A stretch of DNA of 64,000 nucleotides from Candidatus Limnocylindrales bacterium (GCA_035559535.1 DATMBG010000037.1:1-64000), one strand, 5' to 3'; counted from the first letter of the stretch, positions 34,468-44,091 are shown. Notes: generated from the letters alone by a model not told the origin. A program made the numbers and translations.

Positions 34468-36102
34468 TTAAAGCTTTATTAAACGGTTTAAGCTTTTCTT
34501 CAAGCGACAAGTCGAACAGAGGGCCAGCATAGGGGGTTGGGAATTCTTCTCTGAAAGTCTGTTTTGTACCTTCGCAAGCATTTTTGCTGGAGCGATCTCT
34601 TCCTTGCACTCTCGACAATAGATTATTTGGTCTTTAGTTAGAGAGAGGGGGCCTTTTTGCAGAAGCTCAAAATCGAGCCCTCTTTCAAGACTCAATACCT
34701 GTTCTGGGCACTGGCCAACACACTCCCCGCAAGCTACACAGGAGGCATGAGCAAAATTCAGATTATATTCTCTTCCTTCCTCTTCTATGGTTAAAGCCTG
34801 AGTGGGACAGACGCTTGGACAAATCCCACAGAATGTACAGAAGGAAGGCCCTTGAAGGGCAAGAAGACCCAGGGGAGCCTCCTTCTCAACGAGTCGCTCA
34901 TGCTTCGGGGAAACTGAACCTAGAAGGACTTTGAGAAGGGAGGAGAGATCAAAGGTGGCAAGGAGGGCCTTTCGTAAAGGCTCTCCTTGAGGAAAGGGGA
35001 GAGAGGACTGTTCCAAGGTTTCGAGAAATATTTGAAGCTTTCGGGAAAGTGCCTCTTCAGATCCTTCTCCAGCATTTAAAGAACAAAGCCTTGATCCTTC
35101 AACACCCAACGCTGCAAAGAGAGCCTCAGCGAAGTGGAGCATATTCTGAAAACGAGGATTATGACAGGCACAGGTTTGGGTAGTGCAGGACAAAAGAGTA
35201 ATTCCAGCCGCTCCCAAAGAGAGTGCCTTAAGGAGTAGAAAAGGGCTTAGAAGAGCCAGGGAGGGAAGACGAAGATCAAGGATCTGTAAAGAAGAAGTGG
35301 TAAGAGGAGCTATTATCCGTTCCAAACCTTTTCCAAGGTGTGGGGTAATCTGCTGACAGGTAAAAAGGAGCATCTTTTTGGTTGTTTCCTTCTCTCCATC
35401 CCTCAGCAGCAGAGCCAGTTGGGCATCAAGTTCTTTAGGACTGAAGGGAGGAAAAAGAATAGCTTGTTGAGGGCAGATGGAGACACAGAGCCCACACCCT
35501 GTACAATCTTCCTTTTTAATTAACACATGCCCTTCCTGGAAGAGAATAGCCCCTTCAGGACAACTGGGGAGACAGAGCCGACAACCGGTTGATGCCATAC
35601 AGGAAGAAGCCTCTACAGCAGGGATCACTTCATAATGTCGATGTAAAAGAGAGAAGAGGAGGTCCCGGCGACTGAGGGTTTGCCTATCTGGCAGTGGGGT
35701 GGACTTGAGGTAATCTGGTGTAAGACCGGCCCGTGCTTTGGCCCGCAGGGTGGCTACTAGGGTGAGGGATACAAATGTCTCTGTTCGCTCCTGGCTTTGT
35801 GAAAATTGGTCTGCTTTTTTCAATGGTGGGGTAAGGAGTTCTACAGAGAACAATTGGAAACCCACTTGTTCCAGGAGGGAAGTGAAGGAAGAGGGATTTT
35901 TCTCCTGACAACATTGAGACAATACGAGGGCCCGGAATTCCTGGATCGCTAATCGTTTCACCTGTTCGGGGAATGTCGTACACAGATCCTGGATGGAAAT
36001 AACTTGCAGGGCAGAATCATAGTTCTGGAGTGCATTGACAACCTCCTCCAGGAGGATCCCTTCTCTCCTGATACAGCCACACAGAATTACACCTACTTTC
36101 AT
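34468..36102 (-). CDS. Multi-cluster ferredoxin-type electron-transfer protein
   Basis: 544 aa from the ATG at 36102, chosen over an upstream TTG because AAGGA fits it. The N-terminal segment resembles HdrA-like disulfide-reductase starts (VGVILCGCI). There are two bis-[4Fe-4S] modules: GCRLCLPSCPEGAI with CTGCGLCVSICPQQAI (about 175-220) and CTFCGICPSVCPTQAL with CVACGECVGQCPEQV (about 425-480). The C-terminus has two CxxC pairs (CRECK, CSTCR). Between them a MvhD-like stretch contains CTTQTCACHNPRF. It has no TM segment, so it is a cytoplasmic electron hub, possibly linking PFOR-reduced carriers with the quinone or molybdoenzyme side. I know no characterised equivalent. Confidence 0.75.
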   Translation of the reverse strand: MKVGVILCGCIRREGILLEEVVNALQNYDSALQVISIQDLCTTFPEQVKRLAIQEFRALVLSQCCQEKNPSSFTSLLEQVGFQLFSVELLTPPLKKADQFSQSQERTETFVSLTLVATLRAKARAGLTPDYLKSTPLPDRQTLSRRDLLFSLLHRHYEVIPAVEASSCMASTGCRLCLPSCPEGAILFQEGHVLIKKEDCTGCGLCVSICPQQAILFPPFSPKELDAQLALLLRDGEKETTKKMLLFTCQQITPHLGKGLERIIAPLTTSSLQILDLRLPSLALLSPFLLLKALSLGAAGITLLSCTTQTCACHNPRFQNMLHFAEALFAALGVEGSRLCSLNAGEGSEEALSRKLQIFLETLEQSSLPFPQGEPLRKALLATFDLSSLLKVLLGSVSPKHERLVEKEAPLGLLALQGPSFCTFCGICPSVCPTQALTIEEEGREYNLNFAHASCVACGECVGQCPEQVLSLERGLDFELLQKGPLSLTKDQIIYCRECKEEIAPAKMLAKVQNRLSEKNSQPPMLALCSTCRLKKSLNRLIKL

Positions 36103-36259
36103 TTGTTCCAATCCTTTGTTTGTTGCCTGTTTTCCCTAATATGGGAGGGAAGGATGGAAAGGCAGTGGAGGGATAGGATTCAGGATACCCTCTCACTACC
36201 TCCCCACAAACAACAGATCCCTTTCGATCAACTATGGCCTACTATTTGCTGCCTTTCGT

Positions 36260-37021
36260 CTATGTACTTGCCTCTAACAGATCAATAAGAGTGTGGAGAT
36301 AGTCATTCTCACACAGGAGATAACCTACCGTTACCTGGGCCAGGCCCCGATAGAAAAAAGAAGAGCTTGTTTCTGATACCTTTTTGGTAAACGTGGGAAC
36401 CCACTGCAGTAGATGCCTTGCTAAAAAGCTCTGTTCAACCTGTATCACTCCGGCTATGAGGGTTTCTTCCCTCTGCCATAATGCGGCTTCTTCTTCACAC
36501 AGGAGGGCGAGGAACTCTAACTCCACAGCAACATGATCGGGAAGATCCTTTAGATCAGAAGAGAGGACTCTTCCGGCTTCTTCATAGGCTTTAAGTACCG
36601 AGAGGGTTGTTTCTCCCATCACCATATACCCGGCTTCTCGATAAATCGACTCATAAGGGGGTACAAGCGGAGGGCCGGGCCCAACAAACAAACGGGTGTA
36701 CTCGGCCTGTAATTCCATGTAAATTGCTGAACGTGTTCTTTCTCTTGCTTCCAAAGTGAAACTTTCTAAAGTGAGCATCCCGGGAGAATATCTCAAGGGA
36801 GGAAACAGGTTCTCCTTTAGAGAGGACATAAAATACCCCTCCTGGATTCCTTCTACCAACTCATAAGTTGGCGGGTAAAATCCAGAGGTGAGCAGGTTAT
36901 ATACCAGGCTCCGCCGGGCGGCAAGCCATCCTAACTCTTTGCCTGCTTCAGCTTCCATACCCTTTGTTAATCCTGCAGGACGTGAGGTTAACAGGGGAGA
37001 TTGGGAAAGGGCTTGTTTCAT
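36260..37021 (-). CDS. TorD/DmsD-family molybdoenzyme chaperone
   Basis: 253-aa all-helical protein with the family signature PPYESIYRE (about residue 120) and DLPDHVAVELEFLALL (about 160). Such chaperones bind the Tat signal of a molybdoenzyme and help insert the cofactor before export. It overlaps the NrfD gene by 4 nt (ATGA) in the same operon as the Tat-exported catalytic subunit, its obvious client. Confidence 0.88.
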   Translation of the reverse strand: MKQALSQSPLLTSRPAGLTKGMEAEAGKELGWLAARRSLVYNLLTSGFYPPTYELVEGIQEGYFMSSLKENLFPPLRYSPGMLTLESFTLEARERTRSAIYMELQAEYTRLFVGPGPPLVPPYESIYREAGYMVMGETTLSVLKAYEEAGRVLSSDLKDLPDHVAVELEFLALLCEEEAALWQREETLIAGVIQVEQSFLARHLLQWVPTFTKKVSETSSSFFYRGLAQVTVGYLLCENDYLHTLIDLLEAST

Positions 37022-38316
37022 GATTTCTTCACCTCCGCAAGAGAAGGAACTCCCTCTTCAGGGGAAGCGCCTTCTTCTTCTATTTCAACCAAAGGGAAAA
37101 GCTTGGCACAGATGGCGAAGAAGAGAACTCCCAAAGCATAAACTCCTGCGACCAGGGAGTACTCTACCCAGGTGAGGTTATAAACGCCGTGGGGATAAGG
37201 GAGGAAGTGATCGGCATGCAACTGGGAAGGAATTGTGATGTTCCAGCGCTCGGCCAGCACTCCCAGCACCACAAGAAGAGAGGCAACCCCCACACCGAAA
37301 TCGGTACGAGTTTGTGGAAAGGCCAGAATAACAAAGGGTACCAGTAATCCCAGGATCAGGTTGAACCAGAAGACGAAGGCGAAATGTCCATAAACCATCT
37401 CCTGGAAAATGCCAAGTGCTGCTGGTTCTCTGGCAAAAGTGACGGTCAACAATTCAGCAAAGAGAAAATAGCCTAGGATAGGAATCGTAAAGAAAAGGAG
37501 ACTTCCGAGTGCCTTCACTACCTCATCCTTGATCGCTAACTTCAAGAGCTTTCTCCCCAGCACGACAGCCAAACTTACAAGGGCCAGACCCGAAACGGTG
37601 GCCGAGACCACAAACAGAGGTCCAAGGAGAGCGCTGTGCCAGCCGGGACGTGCTTTAAGAAGCCCCATAATCCAGGCAGTAACAGAGTGAAGTGCCACTG
37701 CCAGAGGAAGAGCGATAATGGCCAGACCTCTTAAAATCTTACGATCCCTTTGTAACGCTTTCTCAGAAGTATCGGTATATCCCAGGGCGAGGAACCTATA
37801 GAGCCCCCGCTTCTGGGGGATCGCTTCCATACATTTCACCAGATCTGCACGGGTTCCGAAATAGCCATAAGCGAGACCCACCAACAGATAGGTTGTGATG
37901 ACGATAACATCCCAGATCAGAGGGGAACCCAGCCGCCCATAGGCCAAGAGATGCCAAATCCGATCCGGTCGCCCAAGATCAAGGGTAATAAAAATGGTGG
38001 CCAAGACCAGGCAGCCAATGGCTAAAAGCTCTGCAATCCGGGCCACTGATTTGAATTTCTGAATATTAAAGGCGTGTACCAGAGAGGCTACAATGACACC
38101 ACCGGCACTCAAGCCGATAAAGAAGATAAAGTTGACGATGTAAAACCCCCAGTAGGTTGGTGTATTCATCCCTGTGACGCCTAATCCATAGATAAGCTGA
38201 TAGGAATAGGCATATAGGGCCCAGGCAATAATAAGTCCAAGGACGACCACAGTGAGATAATACTTTGACCCTGTATGCATCAACGGTTGGAGATATTTTT
38301 CTTCTAAACGATTCAT
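37018..38316 (-). CDS. NrfD/PsrC-type membrane quinone-interacting subunit
   Basis: 432 aa with about 9-10 TM helices. The NrfD hallmark YWGFYIVNFIFFIGLSAGGV (about 45-65) and LDLGRPDRIWHLL (about 110) are clear. It anchors the catalytic pair and exchanges electrons with the quinone pool. GGGAGGG precedes the ATG and the gap to the Fe-S gene is 2 nt. Confidence 0.92.
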   Translation of the reverse strand: MNRLEEKYLQPLMHTGSKYYLTVVVLGLIIAWALYAYSYQLIYGLGVTGMNTPTYWGFYIVNFIFFIGLSAGGVIVASLVHAFNIQKFKSVARIAELLAIGCLVLATIFITLDLGRPDRIWHLLAYGRLGSPLIWDVIVITTYLLVGLAYGYFGTRADLVKCMEAIPQKRGLYRFLALGYTDTSEKALQRDRKILRGLAIIALPLAVALHSVTAWIMGLLKARPGWHSALLGPLFVVSATVSGLALVSLAVVLGRKLLKLAIKDEVVKALGSLLFFTIPILGYFLFAELLTVTFAREPAALGIFQEMVYGHFAFVFWFNLILGLLVPFVILAFPQTRTDFGVGVASLLVVLGVLAERWNITIPSQLHADHFLPYPHGVYNLTWVEYSLVAGVYALGVLFFAICAKLFPLVEIEEEGASPEEGVPSLAEVKKS

Positions 38317-38318
38317 AA

Positions 38319-38993
38319 TTATCCCTCCCCCAGATAGATCACCCTTGGTTTTGTCCCTAACTCTTCCAAGAGTCTAAAAGCTCTTTGTTCTTTAGCCAGT
38401 TTGGCCACCTGGCTGTTTGGATCCTCTAGATCGCCAAAGTAGATGGCACCACCGGTACACGTTTGTTGACAGGCCGTTTTCACATCCCCATCCCGCAGTT
38501 CTCTCCCCTCCGCCTGGGCTTTAACTTTAGCAGCCTCTATACGGTGGACACAGAAGGTACATTTCTCCACTACTCCTTTAGGCCGGAGGGGCACATCGGG
38601 ATTAAGATTTTCTGTAGTGGGATACTCTGGTTGCTTCCAATTAAAGTAGCGTACTCCATAAGGACAGGCTACCAGGCAATAGCGGCAGCCAATACAAAGG
38701 TCGTTATTCTGTGCCACAAGCCCATCGTCCCGTTTATAGGTAGCTCCCACCGGGCAGACCTGCACACAGGGGGGTTCATCACAATGCATGCAGGGACGTG
38801 GGAGGAAACGGGCTTTTACAAGAGGATATTCCCCCTCCACGATGGCCAATACCTGGTTCCAGAAGATATTTCTTCCCTTCTGGCTTTCTTCCGGGCCAGC
38901 CACCGGTTGATTATTTTCTGCCACACAGGCTACAGTACAGGCCTGACAAGCAGTACACCTATCCAGATCGATCACCATTCCCCATCTAGCCAT
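38319..38993 (-). CDS. PsrB/DmsB-type four-cluster ferredoxin subunit
   Basis: 224 aa from the ATG at 38993 (GGAGGTGA just upstream; a GTG 9 nt earlier is possible). Four [4Fe-4S] sets: CTACQACTVAC, CMHCDEPPCVQVCP, CIGCRYCLVACP and CTFC with CQQTC near the end. It passes electrons between the molybdoenzyme and the NrfD subunit on the periplasmic face. No own signal peptide, so it is co-exported with the Tat partner. It overlaps the catalytic gene by 8 nt. Confidence 0.93.
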   Translation of the reverse strand: MARWGMVIDLDRCTACQACTVACVAENNQPVAGPEESQKGRNIFWNQVLAIVEGEYPLVKARFLPRPCMHCDEPPCVQVCPVGATYKRDDGLVAQNNDLCIGCRYCLVACPYGVRYFNWKQPEYPTTENLNPDVPLRPKGVVEKCTFCVHRIEAAKVKAQAEGRELRDGDVKTACQQTCTGGAIYFGDLEDPNSQVAKLAKEQRAFRLLEELGTKPRVIYLGEG

Positions 38994-41421
38994 ATAACTC
39001 ACCTCCCTCCACCTTGTAGATTTTCACACGGGTAGAGAAAAAGGCTGCAAGGCCTCCCAACAAGTCATTTTCGTGAACCAAAATTTCATTGGGATTAACA
39101 CCCCGTCCCTTTGCCCAACGACCATAGGCTTTATGTCCCAACTCATAGGGGATATTGACCACGTAAGGCATCGCTCCAGGATAGAGCTTGGCACGCGTTT
39201 TGATCCTACCAACCTGGGATTCCACCCAGACCCAATCACCGTCTGAAATTCCCAGCTTCTCTGCCGTCTTCGGATTGATCTCTACCCAGCTATCCCAACG
39301 CATCCCTACATGCAAGCCAAGGATCTGTTGCAACCAGGAAGCATTAGCTCCTCGCCCTTCCGCGTGAGTCATAAGCTTGTACGTATTTAGGAGGAATGGA
39401 TATTCTTTCTCATCCCCGACATGGCGAATTGGTTCATAATGAGGGAGATAAACTTCATCGCCACGTGCCTGAAGTTTTAAACCCTGAAGCATCTCCTCCA
39501 TTGCCTGCTCTTGGCTAATCTTCCGAGCTTCGGCGTCTTTCTTGGCCAGATCTTCTAGTTTATGCTCCAGATTTTGGGAGAAAAACTCAAACTTTTTGGA
39601 AGGGGTCTGGAACCCATGGGCCCAATCCCGAAACTTATAAGGGGGATCCGCCCAGAACCCTTCTTGTTTGAAGCGCTCCCAGAACTCTTCGAACGTTGCA
39701 GCTACAATAGTTCCTCTTTGGGCCTCAAAGAGTCCTTTTACTTTATCTTTGATCAACTCTTCGTAATTCTTCCAAGGGAAAGACTCTGCCATTGTTCCCC
39801 CCATGGTATGGGCAATCTGGATAAGGACATCGCCGGTGCTCCGGGTATTGTAAAGGGGTTTGACCACGGGCTGACGCAGGCTGATTACCGGATAACCCAG
39901 ACTCGGATAAATCACATCGTCATGCCAACGTTCCAGATAAGTATGATCCGGGAGGATGAGGTCTGCAAATTGGGCCGACTCACTCATGAAGGGAGTAAAA
40001 TCCACAATGAAGGGAACTTCTTTAAAGGCCTTGTAGAAGCGATTGACGTCAGGTGTAGAAAAGAGAGGATTTGTATAGTAAAGCAGAAGGGTATCAGCAG
40101 GATACGGCCCCTCACCCAGGAGGAATTCCGGGAGATCCTGGTAAACCTTACCGGCCAGGGGAAAACGTTTGGTACCCGCATAATCGATACGGGGTTGCTT
40201 GTTTCCCCTCTTGGCTAGATCGTCTTGTACAATATCCGGCCATTTGCTGAGGGGGGGATTGTTCTGAACGATAACCCCCCCTGGCACCTCTAAACTCCCC
40301 ACAAGGGCGTTAAGAGCATGGATGGCCATTCGGTTGTAGACCCCGTTGGACTGCATGCTGGCTCCCCGTTCCCCGGCCGCAATAGCAGGCTGGGTTGTCG
40401 CAAATTCTCGAGCCAGGCGTACAATCGTCTCTTCAGAAACGCCCGTAATGGAGGCAACTTTCTCGGGTGGATAGTCCCTAAGAACGAGGGTTTTGAAACC
40501 TATATGCTCTTTGCCCGTATTTTCATCGGTCCAATCTTCAAAGCCAAAAGTATGCTCTGTAATGAACTCTTGGTTATAGAGTCCTTCTTTAATGATCACA
40601 TGGGCGATACCCAGGGCTAGAGCACCGTCGGTACCTGGATTGATGGGCACCCATTCATCTGCCTTAGCAGCAGTGATGGAAAGACGGGGTTCGATTTGAA
40701 CAATCTTGGCCCGGATGGGACGTCCTCGACGCATATGGCCATAAGCCCGAAGGAGTCGCGTTGTGGGTCGCCAGGCCTCAATAAACCCCCCCCCAAAGCA
40801 AAGGAGATAGTTGGTATGATCCCAATCATATCCTAAATATGCTTTGACTCCCTGAGTCAGATAATGGGCTTGAGCACTTCCATCGGCACAAATACTGCTG
40901 TGCCCCACATGATTGGGAGATCCATAGGCAGCCATAAAACGGTCAATGAGACTTCCCATCTGTCCCCGATTGCGACCGCTCATGAAAATGAGTCTATGGG
41001 GTTCCCCCTTCTCTCTCAGAGCTTTGAGTCTGTTGACTACTGTGGCAATGGCTTCCTCCCAACTGATCTGCTCCCAATTTCCTGAACCCCGTTCACCTAT
41101 TCGACGTAAGGGTCCTTTGATACGATCAGGATCGTAAAGGATCTGGAGACCGATGTGCCCTTTAGGACAGAGCCGCCCTTGATTAATTGGGTGGCGGGGA
41201 TTCCCTTCAATCTTAACCGCTCGTCCATCAACAACCCGAACCAGAATCCCACAACCGGCAGGACATTGAAGGCAAACACTGGGAACTTGATGCTCCTCTC
41301 GAATCCGTTGAGGTGGCGCAACTCCTCCTTGCACAAAGTTCTTGGAAAGGTATCCTGTCGCCGCCATAGTTACGCCTCCTGCGAGAGATGTTTTAATAAA
41401 GGCTCGTCGTGAGAATTGCAT
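38986..41421 (-). CDS. Psr/Phs/Ttr-like molybdopterin oxidoreductase, catalytic subunit
   Basis: 811 aa with Tat signal SRRAFIKTSLAGG (residues 4-16). The N-terminal [4Fe-4S] set is Cys-x2-Cys-x3-Cys (CLQCPAGC, about 50) with the fourth Cys in RLCPKGH (about 84). The probable Mo-ligand Cys lies in HSSICADGS (about 174). It belongs to the complex-iron-sulfur molybdoenzymes with PsrB and NrfD partners, which reduce polysulfide, thiosulfate, tetrathionate, arsenate and similar, or work in reverse. I cannot choose the substrate. It heads an operon of up to seven genes that runs through the porin to PFOR. GGAGGAAA precedes the ATG; sigma-54 promoter at 41491-41505. Confidence 0.88.
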   Translation of the reverse strand: MQFSRRAFIKTSLAGGVTMAATGYLSKNFVQGGVAPPQRIREEHQVPSVCLQCPAGCGILVRVVDGRAVKIEGNPRHPINQGRLCPKGHIGLQILYDPDRIKGPLRRIGERGSGNWEQISWEEAIATVVNRLKALREKGEPHRLIFMSGRNRGQMGSLIDRFMAAYGSPNHVGHSSICADGSAQAHYLTQGVKAYLGYDWDHTNYLLCFGGGFIEAWRPTTRLLRAYGHMRRGRPIRAKIVQIEPRLSITAAKADEWVPINPGTDGALALGIAHVIIKEGLYNQEFITEHTFGFEDWTDENTGKEHIGFKTLVLRDYPPEKVASITGVSEETIVRLAREFATTQPAIAAGERGASMQSNGVYNRMAIHALNALVGSLEVPGGVIVQNNPPLSKWPDIVQDDLAKRGNKQPRIDYAGTKRFPLAGKVYQDLPEFLLGEGPYPADTLLLYYTNPLFSTPDVNRFYKAFKEVPFIVDFTPFMSESAQFADLILPDHTYLERWHDDVIYPSLGYPVISLRQPVVKPLYNTRSTGDVLIQIAHTMGGTMAESFPWKNYEELIKDKVKGLFEAQRGTIVAATFEEFWERFKQEGFWADPPYKFRDWAHGFQTPSKKFEFFSQNLEHKLEDLAKKDAEARKISQEQAMEEMLQGLKLQARGDEVYLPHYEPIRHVGDEKEYPFLLNTYKLMTHAEGRGANASWLQQILGLHVGMRWDSWVEINPKTAEKLGISDGDWVWVESQVGRIKTRAKLYPGAMPYVVNIPYELGHKAYGRWAKGRGVNPNEILVHENDLLGGLAAFFSTRVKIYKVEGGELYG

Positions 41422-41490
41422 AACCTTTTCCTCCTTCTTTCTCTGTTTTATGACTTCTGCCTATATTGCCTGAACTAATTAAGAAAGACC

Positions 41491-41505
41491 GCAATTAGTA
41501 TGCCA
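41491..41505 (-). promoter_or_regulatory. Sigma-54 promoter of the Psr-like/PFOR operon
   Basis: Minus-strand TGGCATACTAATTGC, exact spacing, about 70 bp before the catalytic-subunit ATG. Confidence 0.8.
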
Positions 41506-41618
41506 GATTCAAAATATGGAAACTCTCTCCTAAGAGGTAACCACACCGGAGGGTTCCAAGCTCTGGACGAGGTATAAGCATTGTACCCTGTTCCTGAAAA
41601 GCAAAAACTTATAGCATC

Positions 41619-41692
41619 TGTCTTAAAATCTGATAATGCTAAAGGAAACCCAATGTTTATAAATATATAAAGGAATGTCAGAAATCAGGACG
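41619..41692 (-). promoter_or_regulatory. Paired 17-bp enhancer (UAS) of the Psr-like operon
   Basis: TGTCTTAAAATCTGATA (41619-41635) and TGTCAGAAATCAGGACG (41676-41692), centres 57 bp apart. The proximal site is 123 bp from the -24 element. Confidence 0.75.
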
Positions 41693-42019
41693 AGAACAGA
41701 TTAAACGGATTCACCTTTTTAAGGAAGATCCTCTTGTTCCCCGTTCCTTCTAACTGATGGGTGATTCCTGACAACAGATCACCAGGTTTTTCTAAATTCG
41801 TTAATTAACCTGGCAATGTTATAAATTACCGAAAAAAACTCCGGTGGGATGGTCTGTCTGTAGCTAATGCGGCCTTGCTTCCGGGTCTTTTAACTCTGTA
41901 GGACCTGTTTATAAAAAACATTGTCAGATTTTACAGGCTATGGGTTCCAGGTATATAGCTGTTACTACAAGCAAATGAGATAAATTTCTGAAAAAGAAAA
42001 GGGTATCAAATTTGTCTTT
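41693..42019. other. Intergenic core between two divergent enhancer pairs
   Basis: About 330 bp of AT-rich sequence without a supportable gene. A degenerate site, TGTCAGATTTTACAGGC at 41922-41938, resembles half of an enhancer but has no partner. Confidence 0.4.
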
Positions 42020-42094
42020 TGTCTTAATTTTTGACATAATTTAATAACTTTTATAAATCTTAAATTTCTACGAATACTGTAAGTTTTTAAGACA
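42020..42094 (+). promoter_or_regulatory. Paired 17-bp enhancer (UAS) of the amidohydrolase operon
   Basis: TGTCTTAATTTTTGACA (42020-42036) and TGTAAGTTTTTAAGACA (42078-42094), centres 58 bp apart. An extra outer half-site (TGTCTTTTGTCTTAA) precedes the distal site. The proximal site is 108 bp from the -24 element. Confidence 0.78.
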
Positions 42095-42192
42095 CATGGC
42101 TTACATCCTGCCTTTTAATTCAGAGGTCAGCCCGAACCTGTAACTCTTTTTATGATAATATCTTAAATCTGAGTTCAATATCTTGTGAAGTC

Positions 42193-42207
42193 TGGCATTT
42201 GAATTGC
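42193..42207 (+). promoter_or_regulatory. Sigma-54 promoter of the amidohydrolase operon
   Basis: TGGCATTTGAATTGC, exact spacing. It leaves a leader of about 355 nt before the start at 42577; the longest plus-strand frames I saw there are about 20 codons without ribosome-binding sites. Confidence 0.75.
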
Positions 42208-42576
42208 TAATTTATATCTAATCGGTGCCTGTTCATAGGACTTTTATATAAGAGAGATCTTGGAAGCCGAGGTTGTGCCCGCAAATAGTTTCCCGATTGC
42301 CATAATCGAATATCTCAGCTTTTGCATGTGGCGGCTCATGGATAGGTACCAGGACTCCAGATCTAAAACAAGCATCAATCATTGAGAAAATGGACCTTAT
42401 ACTGGCCATTCTAAGGCTGCTTGCGAAGAAGGAGATGTGTAGGTATTGCATCTGACAGACCCTTGCAGCAATAAAGCCAGGGAGAGATAAAGCTTGAAGC
42501 AGAGGGAAGTTGTATCCTTCTTCCCCATCATCTTAGGAGGCCGAGATAAGCGTCTGGCTTGAACAGGGAGGTACGT

Positions 42577-44091
42577 ATGTGGCTTAGTAAGAAAGACTTA
42601 CGTAAAGTGGTAAAAGCAGAGACCCATGCTTTCCGCTCGCCCGCGCCCACCCAGATGATATCAAGTGGGGAGTTTATGCCCCTTGCCCAGACTCCGGCGC
42701 AGTGCCATGTAGAGCAAAGAATCAAGGAGATAGCCGATATCCATGGCAAAAAGCTTGGGCTGAACCGACGGCAGTTCCTCCGGACGAGTTGCGGTATGGC
42801 TGCAATGTTCCTGGCGATGAACGAAGTGTTCGGCCCCCTTTTCCATATTGATCCAGTAGAAGCTGCGGATCCGGAAGCTGCTGAGGAGCGCCGGGCATCC
42901 CTGGCCGGTGAGTTCATCTTCGATGCACAAACCCACCATGTTCATAATGCCTACTCCTGGGGGGGTATCCTGTTCCTGACGCAGTATGCTCAAGGGAAAA
43001 ATCCACAGAAGAAAGCCTGGAACCCTAAGTTAGGGACTATGCCGCCGACCTTGGATTGGCTGAAGTTTGACCAGTATGTCAAGGAGATTTTCCTGGACAG
43101 TGATACTAAAGTGGCACTCCTCAGTGGGTTTACATCTGAAACACCGGAAAATATGGCTCTGACATCGGACCAAATTGTAGAGAGCCGCAACCGTTTCAAT
43201 GAGTTCACGGGAACCCGACGGATGCTGGCCCATGGCCTTTTCTGGCCAGGTAAAGAAGGTAATCTCGAAGAGATGGACCGACTGGTGAAAGAACTCAAAA
43301 TTGATTCCTGGAAGGGATACACGGTGGGTGACCCGTTGTACGGGGAGTCCAAGTATCCCTGGATGATGAATGATGAGAAGATTGCCTTTCCTTGCTGGGA
43401 GCTAGCTGAAAAGTCAGGGGTCCGGAATGTATGTGTCCACAAAGGGCTGATGCCTCCCGATTATGAGCAGAGCTTCAAGAACTGGCGTTATGCTGGCGTA
43501 GAGGATGTCGGTGAGGCAGCCAAGGCCTTTCCCAACCTGAACTTCATTATCTACCACTCGGCCCTCAAACCACTCCTGGATGTTGAAGAAACAGCCGCAG
43601 AATTTGAAAAGACCGGTTATATCCCCTGGATTACCGATCTGGCCCAGATTCCGAAAAAATATGGTGTGGATAACGTTTATGCCGAGTTGGGAACAGTTTT
43701 TGGCTCAACGGTAGTTACCCATCCCCGACTGGCAGCAGCTATCCTGGGACAACTTATCCAGGGTTTTGGGGTAGACCATGTTATCTGGGGGACAGACTCA
43801 ATCTGGTATGGAACACCCCAGTGGCAGATCGAGGCATTTCGACGGCTTGAAATCCCTGAAGATCTGCAAGAAAAATACGGCTTTACTCCTTTGGGACCCG
43901 CCACAGGCTATGTCAAGCGTGCCATCTTTGGCCTTAATGGAGCCCGAGTGTTCAAAATAGACCACACGGCCAAGCTCGATCCGGTACCGCCAGATTTCAA
44001 GGATAAGATTACCACCATGAAGGCCGAATATCAAGAATTGGGCCCAGAACCCAGTAATACTTACTACGGATGGATCCGGAAACGAGTTTAG
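42577..44091 (+). CDS. Tat-exported amidohydrolase-2 family metal-dependent hydrolase
   Basis: 504 aa from the ATG at 42577 (GGGAGG at 42566-42571), preferred over a TTG 18 nt upstream. An unusual feature is the 60-odd-residue N-terminal extension before the Tat motif NRRQFLRTSCGMAAMFLA (about 66-83). Then comes a TIM-barrel amidohydrolase: FDAQTHHVHN (about 115, metal-binding HxH region), VCVHKGL (about 287, His), FIIYHSA (about 325, His), and IWGTDSIWYG (about 405, catalytic Asp). Similar proteins are common in Rokubacteria and Entotheonella-type genomes; substrate unknown. The reaction, hydrolysis or decarboxylation, is unknown. First gene of an operon with a cytochrome c. Confidence 0.82.
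   Translation: MWLSKKDLRKVVKAETHAFRSPAPTQMISSGEFMPLAQTPAQCHVEQRIKEIADIHGKKLGLNRRQFLRTSCGMAAMFLAMNEVFGPLFHIDPVEAADPEAAEERRASLAGEFIFDAQTHHVHNAYSWGGILFLTQYAQGKNPQKKAWNPKLGTMPPTLDWLKFDQYVKEIFLDSDTKVALLSGFTSETPENMALTSDQIVESRNRFNEFTGTRRMLAHGLFWPGKEGNLEEMDRLVKELKIDSWKGYTVGDPLYGESKYPWMMNDEKIAFPCWELAEKSGVRNVCVHKGLMPPDYEQSFKNWRYAGVEDVGEAAKAFPNLNFIIYHSALKPLLDVEETAAEFEKTGYIPWITDLAQIPKKYGVDNVYAELGTVFGSTVVTHPRLAAAILGQLIQGFGVDHVIWGTDSIWYGTPQWQIEAFRRLEIPEDLQEKYGFTPLGPATGYVKRAIFGLNGARVFKIDHTAKLDPVPPDFKDKITTMKAEYQELGPEPSNTYYGWIRKRV

Noticed and set aside
42207-42576. Possible PqqA-like or leader peptides of about 20 codons
   Set aside because: Frames lack ribosome-binding sites and the Glu/Tyr pattern of PqqA.
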